DNA from: Kineosporia babensis
GTDB lineage: Bacteria; Actinomycetota; Actinomycetes; Actinomycetales; Kineosporiaceae
Length of the DNA stretch: 64,000 bases
Assembly (NCBI RefSeq): GCF_021129305.1
Contig: NZ_JAJOMB010000017.1
Span: 1 to 64,000, forward strand
Direction: 5' to 3'
Shown one piece after another: positions 59,841-64,000 of this stretch. A program made the translations under genes and the position numbers. Position 1 is the first letter of the stretch, and each line of letters begins with the position of its first letter. Below the pieces are notes generated by a model. It worked only from the letters and a program-made list of their open reading frames with translations. It was not told the origin of the DNA and ran no database searches.

Positions 59841-61661
59841 GTGAAGGCCCCAGAGAGCGACACGAAGGCGTGGCAGGAAGCCCGGCTGATCCCCACCTCC
59901 GGCATCAACGGCGGCGAGGAGCAGGAACGGCGGGCCACCTCGGCCCTGCTCGCCGTGATGAGCTCGGTGCGGGAGTTCGGCCGGGCCCTGACCCAGCCGC
60001 TGGGCGCTCCGGCCGGGGCCGTGCAGACCTTCATCGAGGTGCCGTTCCGAATCGCCGACCGGAAGGTGTTCCCCGACGGCCTGATCCGGGTCCAGCGCGG
60101 GCAGAAGACCTGGACGGCGCTGGTCGAGGTGAAGACCGGCACCACCGTCCTGGACCCGGCCCAGCTGGAGACCTACCTGGACGTGGCCCGGGCCCAGGAG
60201 TTCGACGTGGTGCTGACGATCAGCAACCAGATCCCCTCGCACCCGGGCGAGCACCCGGCCACCGTGGACCCGCGCCTGACCAAGCTCGTTGCCCTGCATC
60301 ACTACTCCTGGAGCCAGGTCCTCACCGAGGCGGTGGTGCAGCGCGAGCACCGCGGGGTGGCCGACCCCGACCAGGCCTGGATCCTCGGGGAACTGATCCG
60401 CTATCTGGAGCACGACCGTTCCGGCGCCCTCGAGTTCGACGACATGGGCCGGCACTGGGTCTCGGTACGGGACGCGGTGATCGACGGCACCCTGCGCCCC
60501 GCCGATCGCGGAACCGAAGAAGTGGCGAGCCGTTTCGATGCCCTGCTGCGGTTCTCCGGCCTGAAGCTGGGACGTCGGCTGGGGACCAATGTGGTGCCGC
60601 TGCGCACCCGCAAGGAACAGGCCGACCCGGCTGTGCGGGTACGATCCCTGATCGAGTCGCTCTGCTCGCAAGGCACTCTCAGCGGCGTCCTGCGAATTCC
60701 GGACGCGGTGGGCTCGGTGACCGTCATCGCGGACATCCGGACCGGACGGGTGATCTGCCAGGTGGACATCGACGCACCGCGGGTGGGCCGGCCCGCCACC
60801 CGGATCAACTGGCTGCTGAAACAGCTTTCTCAGGCGCCAGATTCACTGCGGGTCGAGGTCTTCGCCATGTACAGCAGGGCGTCGGTGGCCGCGGATCTGC
60901 TGGGCCGGCTGCGGGCCGAACCTGGCCGGCTGGCTCTGGAGGAGTCGCGCGAGATCAAGAGCTTCCGGCTGGCCCTGGAGCTGCCGCTCGGCTCCAAGCG
61001 CAGCCGCGGGAAGGGCAGTTTCGCCGACAGCGTGGTGTACGGCGTCGAGACGTTCTATGCGGACGTGCTGCAGTCGTTGCGTTCGTGGGTGGCCAAAACG
61101 CCTCAGTTGCGGGACGAATCACAGGACGAGCCGGTCGCCGAGCAACTCATCTCGTCTTCGCTGTCGAGTCAGGACGGACCGCAGACGGCTGCCCCGCCGC
61201 GATCAGGACCCGGGACCGAACCAGAACCGAAGCCAGCATCCGGACCCGAATCGGACTCGAGATCGGTGGAAGAAGGTCTGGTGCTGGGGGAAGGGCCCGC
61301 GGTTGGGGAAAGGCCCACGGTTGGGGAAAGGCCCACGGTTGGGGAAAGGCCCATAGCCGAGGAAAAGTCCACGGTTGGGGAAGAGCAACTGGCGCAGGAT
61401 CAGCCGGCGCCCGCTACGCAGCCCCGGATCCCGTTGCAGAAGAGCCCAGAACAGGAACCAGAGGACGCGGTGGGCGTCATCCGCTGGACGATGGCGATTC
61501 CGGGGCCTCGGGGACCGTCTCGGCGGGAGATCCGGCGTCGGGCGAGCGAGACGCAGGACGAAGAGGGCTGGTACGGCGATCCGGACCGGGCCGGTCACCT
61601 ACGGTGGTGGAACGGCGTGGCCTGGAGCGAGTACATCTACGAGGTGCAGTCCACCGACTGA
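59841..61661 (+). CDS. PD-(D/E)XK nuclease-like protein with DUF2510 tail
   Basis: 606 residues, GTG start. The N-terminal domain (~1-160) has a PD-(D/E)XK-like core: FPDGLIRV (Asp), then [11 protein letters not shown] (ExK) and [16 protein letters not shown] (downstream Gln/helix). A middle region (~180-400) matches a family I recall only as an unnamed actinobacterial or 'stress response' protein ([44 protein letters not shown]). A disordered linker with repeats of GERPTV follows, then a DUF2510 motif at the end ([20 protein letters not shown]). No function is established; nuclease activity is inference. Its 3' end overlaps the convergent EamA gene by 25 bp. Confidence 0.7.
   Translation: MKAPESDTKAWQEARLIPTSGINGGEEQERRATSALLAVMSSVREFGRALTQPLGAPAGAVQTFIEVPFRIADRKVFPDGLIRVQRGQKTWTALVEVKTGTTVLDPAQLETYLDVARAQEFDVVLTISNQIPSHPGEHPATVDPRLTKLVALHHYSWSQVLTEAVVQREHRGVADPDQAWILGELIRYLEHDRSGALEFDDMGRHWVSVRDAVIDGTLRPADRGTEEVASRFDALLRFSGLKLGRRLGTNVVPLRTRKEQADPAVRVRSLIESLCSQGTLSGVLRIPDAVGSVTVIADIRTGRVICQVDIDAPRVGRPATRINWLLKQLSQAPDSLRVEVFAMYSRASVAADLLGRLRAEPGRLALEESREIKSFRLALELPLGSKRSRGKGSFADSVVYGVETFYADVLQSLRSWVAKTPQLRDESQDEPVAEQLISSSLSSQDGPQTAAPPRSGPGTEPEPKPASGPESDSRSVEEGLVLGEGPAVGERPTVGERPTVGERPIAEEKSTVGEEQLAQDQPAPATQPRIPLQKSPEQEPEDAVGVIRWTMAIPGPRGPSRREIRRRASETQDEEGWYGDPDRAGHLRWWNGVAWSEYIYEVQSTD
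61302..61355. repeat. 18-bp tandem repeat (3 units) in linker
   Basis: Three head-to-tail copies of GTTGGGGAAAGGCCCACG encode the hexapeptide VGERPT in the linker of the PD-(D/E)XK-like protein; degenerate copies continue on both sides to about 61283 and 61385. The unit is in frame. Confidence 0.85.
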
Positions 61662-62602
61662 ACAGACGAAACCGACTGGGCAGACGCAACCGGGTGGACC
61701 GCCGGAACCGGCTGGGCTGTGAGGTCAGCCGATTCGGGAGCGGAATCCCGGGCCCCGGTGCGCTCGGCCCCGATCCCGGCCAGCACGACCAGTCCCACCC
61801 CGAGCACCGCCGCCGCCCCCGGCACCTGGTCCAGCAACAGGAACCCGATCAACGTGGCCACCGCGGGCTCCAGGCTCATCAGGGTGCCGAACGCAGCAGT
61901 GGTCAGCCGCCGCAGGGCCAGCAGCTCCAGCGAGAACGGCACCACCGGCACCAGCACCGCCAGCAGCAGGCCGAAGAGCACCACGTCCGGGCCCAGGTCG
62001 ATCCGCCCGGAAACCAGCTGCGGCGAAGCCACCGCGGTACCGATCAACCCAGCCACCGGCATCGAGACACCGAGCCCCCGCAGCCCCGAGACCTCGTCCG
62101 CCATCCGCTGGGTGAGCAGGATGTAGGCCGCCCAGCAACACGCCGCCCCCAGCGCCAGGGCGATCCCGGCGGGGTGCACATCACCGCTCCAGGGCTCGGT
62201 CAGCAGCAGCACCCCACCGAGCGCAGGCAGGGCCAGCAGCCGGGCCCGCCCCTGCCCCCGGAACATCGCCACGCCGAGTGGGCCGAGGAACTCCAGCGCA
62301 CTGGCCGTACCCAGCGGCAGATACACCAGCGAGGCCATGAACAGCATCGTCACCCCGGCCATCACCACCCCGAGCAGCACCCCGCTGACCAGGCCGGCCC
62401 GGCTGAGCTGCCCCGGCCGAGGCCGCAGCACCAGCGCGAAGAACAGCCCGGCCCAGCCCAGCCGCAGCCAGGCGGTACCCACCGGGCCGATCTGATCCAC
62501 CAGCGGAACGGCCACGGCCAGGCCGAGCTGCACGCTCAGGATGGCGCCGACCGCCAGCGAGGTTCCGGTCCGGGCGGTGTTCGGAAGAGCAATTGCTGTC
62601 AC
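61637..62602 (-). CDS. EamA-family transporter (RhtA-like exporter)
   Basis: 321 residues, GTG start, ten membrane helices in two EamA repeats: first ~15-145, second ~155-285 (IALALGAACCWAAYILLTQR opens the second half; TTAAFGTLMSLEPAVATLIG is the conserved second-repeat helix). This arrangement matches RhtA, a threonine/homoserine exporter; the real substrate is unknown. The polar C-terminal ~35 residues overlap the neighbouring gene and look less conserved. It is divergent from a LysR regulator 83 bp away, the usual pairing for such exporters. Confidence 0.88.
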   Translation of the reverse strand: MTAIALPNTARTGTSLAVGAILSVQLGLAVAVPLVDQIGPVGTAWLRLGWAGLFFALVLRPRPGQLSRAGLVSGVLLGVVMAGVTMLFMASLVYLPLGTASALEFLGPLGVAMFRGQGRARLLALPALGGVLLLTEPWSGDVHPAGIALALGAACCWAAYILLTQRMADEVSGLRGLGVSMPVAGLIGTAVASPQLVSGRIDLGPDVVLFGLLLAVLVPVVPFSLELLALRRLTTAAFGTLMSLEPAVATLIGFLLLDQVPGAAAVLGVGLVVLAGIGAERTGARDSAPESADLTAQPVPAVHPVASAQSVSSVQSVDCTS

Positions 62603-62685
62603 GTCCCCATGTCACCCTGCGAGCATCGTCCGCGTCCACGTGCCGATCGTGGACATACCGTTCAGCATTCATTGACAATCAAGAG

Positions 62686-63582
62686 GTGGAGACCAGGCGC
62701 CTGCAATTCCTGCTCGAGCTGTCCCGGCTGAGCTCGATGCGCGAGGTGGCCGACGAGCTGGACACCACCACGTCCACGGTCTCGCAGCAGATCGCCGCCC
62801 TGGCCAGAGAGGTCGGCATCGCGCTGATCGAACCGGACGGCCGCCGGGTGCGCCTGACTCCGGCGGGCCGCCGGCTGGCCGAGCACGCCGTCACCATCCT
62901 GGCCGCGGTAGAAGCGGCCCACGCCGATCTCGACCCTTCGGCCGAGCCGGCCGGCACCGTTCGGGTGGGCGGCTTCGCCTCGGCGATCCGCCGGGTGCTG
63001 CTGCCGATCGTCACCCAACTGGCCGAAACCCGTCCCAAAGTCCGGATTCTGATCCACGAGTTCGAGCCGATCGAGGCGCTGGCGATGGTCGGCGCCGACG
63101 AGATCGACCTCGCCCTGGTCTACGACTACAACCTGGCCCCCCGCCCCAAAGACAGCGCCCTGCATTCGCTCTCGCTATGGCAGACACCCTGGTCGATCGC
63201 CGTCCCGAGCGCACTGACGCAGGCCGCCGGACCCACCTCGCTGGCGACCGTGCGAGCGCTGGCCGAGCAGCCCTGGATCGTCAACTCGCGCAACACCGCC
63301 GACGAGGACGCGGTGCGAACTCTGGCCTCGATGGCCGGTTTCGAGCCCCGGATCGCGCACCAGGCCGACAGTCTGGGCCTGGTGCAGGAACTGGTCCTGG
63401 CCGGGCAGGGCATCGGCCTGCTGCCGGCCGACCACCCGCTGCGGCCCGGGGTGAGCCTGATCCCGCTGAGCGAACCCGGGGTGGTCCTGCAGGCCTATGC
63501 GGTCACCCGGGCGGGCCGAGCCGAATGGCCGCCGCTGGCACTGATTCTCGACCTGCTCGTTTCCGGCCAAAACCCGCATTGA
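62686..63582 (+). CDS. LysR-family transcriptional regulator
   Basis: 298 residues from GTG at 62686. The helix-turn-helix is RLSSMREVADELDTTTSTVS followed by QQIAALAREVGIALIEPDGR; the substrate-binding domain (~90-295) follows (TVRVGGFASAIRRVLLPIVT, LVLAGQGIGLLPADHPL). The start is chosen because the domain begins ETRRLQFLLELS and no ribosome-binding site exists further upstream; GACAAT 6 nt upstream could be a -10 box. It is divergent from the EamA exporter, which it probably regulates, possibly with an amino acid as inducer. Confidence 0.88.
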   Translation: METRRLQFLLELSRLSSMREVADELDTTTSTVSQQIAALAREVGIALIEPDGRRVRLTPAGRRLAEHAVTILAAVEAAHADLDPSAEPAGTVRVGGFASAIRRVLLPIVTQLAETRPKVRILIHEFEPIEALAMVGADEIDLALVYDYNLAPRPKDSALHSLSLWQTPWSIAVPSALTQAAGPTSLATVRALAEQPWIVNSRNTADEDAVRTLASMAGFEPRIAHQADSLGLVQELVLAGQGIGLLPADHPLRPGVSLIPLSEPGVVLQAYAVTRAGRAEWPPLALILDLLVSGQNPH

Positions 63583-63717
63583 GGACGCCGGGCTGGGCGA
63601 ATCTGTGGCCAAAGTGACCGAAGTGGTCGGCTCTCGCCAGTAATCGACGGATGAGGCAGACTGCCGGTACTGACCGGTTGACGCCGGGTAGCCTGATCTG
63701 TCAGGGAGGGGGCGGGG

Positions 63718-64000
63718 ATGAAGAACACTGGTTGGCACGAGGCGAGGCTGATCCCGACCACGGGCATCACCTCACAGGTGGAGCAGGAGCGCCGGGCGAG
63801 CGCGGTGCTGCTGGCCACCATGACCGCGGTGGAGCGGTTCGGGCGGGCTCTGACCGAGCCGCTCGGGGCGCCGGAGGGGCGGATCACGACGTTCGTCGAA
63901 GTGCCCTTCTCCACGGGCGATTCCGAGCACCTGCCGCACGGGGTGATCGAGGTGACGGCGGACGAGACGAGCTGGCGGGCCCTGGTCGAGGTGAGCACCG
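63718..64000 (+). CDS. Paralog of the PD-(D/E)XK-like protein, active-site residues altered (3' end outside window)
   Basis: 94 codons are visible from the ATG at 63718, preceded by GGGAGGGGGCGGGG. The start MKNTGWHEARLIPTTGI and RASAVLLATMTAVERFGRAL align without gaps to the protein at 59841, as does FVEVPF. But where that protein has FPDGLIRV and EVKTG, this one has LPHGVIEV and EVST, so both the presumed catalytic Asp and the Lys of ExK are replaced. It may be a regulatory or partner subunit. The C-terminus lies outside the window. Confidence 0.75.
   Translation, partial: MKNTGWHEARLIPTTGITSQVEQERRASAVLLATMTAVERFGRALTEPLGAPEGRITTFVEVPFSTGDSEHLPHGVIEVTADETSWRALVEVST

Noticed and set aside
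59255-62731. A 1158-codon plus-strand open frame spanning the PD-(D/E)XK-like gene and beyond
   Set aside because: It overlaps two well-supported genes on both strands, has an Arg/Pro/Gly-biased composition typical of GC-rich shadow frames, and shows no domain.
1-64000. CRISPR arrays, insertion sequences, prophage genes, rRNA operon
   Set aside because: No regularly spaced repeats, transposase, integrase, phage structural gene or rRNA sequence was recognised on either strand.

Overview
The window is 64 kb of very GC-rich, densely coded chromosome. The strong third-position G/C bias, frequent GTG starts, Pro/Ala/Gln-rich linkers in Ser/Thr kinases, NarL- and LytTR-type two-component systems, a DUF2510 tail and an actinobacterial HelD-type helicase all point to a filamentous-type actinomycete. 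A Kineosporiaceae-like genome is a guess only. No rRNA, tRNA, CRISPR array, phage or insertion sequence was recognised. Many genes appear leaderless: a TANNNT-like -10 box lies 6-7 nt before an ATG or GTG.

Layout. 0-3.1 kb: the end of a YbdK-type glutamate-cysteine ligase, a DUF2993 protein and a lone siderophore-binding lipoprotein. 3.1-9.3 kb: a sugar-uptake operon (GH13 glucosidase, binding protein, two permeases) with a LacI repressor and visible operators. 9.3-12.5 kb: a GGDEF-EAL protein with small membrane proteins. 12.7-15.5 kb: a ZnuABC-type metal importer with a Zur-like box. 15.6-24.1 kb: DUF4230 protein, secreted calcium-loop protein flanked by two related palindromes, class Ic aspartate aminotransferase, CYTH-CHAD protein, RNase HI and a giant membrane protein with a split hydrolase signature. 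24.3-28.5 kb: Ada-AlkA fusion with a pentapeptide-repeat linker, PEP-mutase-family enzyme, a repeat-rich intergenic region and a GntR regulator. 28.5-34.5 kb: two acetate-type symporters with small partners and a LytS/LytTR pair. 34.5-36.5 kb: a free-standing trpBA pair with tandem operators.

36.7-44.5 kb is a signalling island. An ECF sigma factor without an obvious anti-sigma partner is divergent from a receptor Ser/Thr kinase, followed by a calcium-loop lipoprotein and two more receptor kinases that share an unrecognised extracellular domain. 44.7-52.6 kb: PAP2 phosphatase, threonine dehydratase, an ABC/FtsX exporter with a NarL-type two-component system, an FMN reductase and an acyltransferase whose ribosome-binding site lies inside a 17-bp hairpin stem. 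52.7-58.8 kb: HelD/HelR helicase, a 1-kb repeat-bearing gap, a PlsC-like acyltransferase, a patatin and a VapBC toxin-antitoxin pair. 58.9-64 kb: another repeat-bearing gap, then two paralogous PD-(D/E)XK-like proteins separated by an EamA exporter and its LysR regulator. The first keeps the nuclease-like residues; the second, cut by the window end, has lost them.

The best candidates for something undescribed are the sigma/kinase island, the PD-(D/E)XK/DUF2510 paralog pair, the hydrolase-membrane protein at 21.4 kb and the dispersed intergenic repeat family shared by 27.2-27.6 kb and 59.4-59.8 kb.
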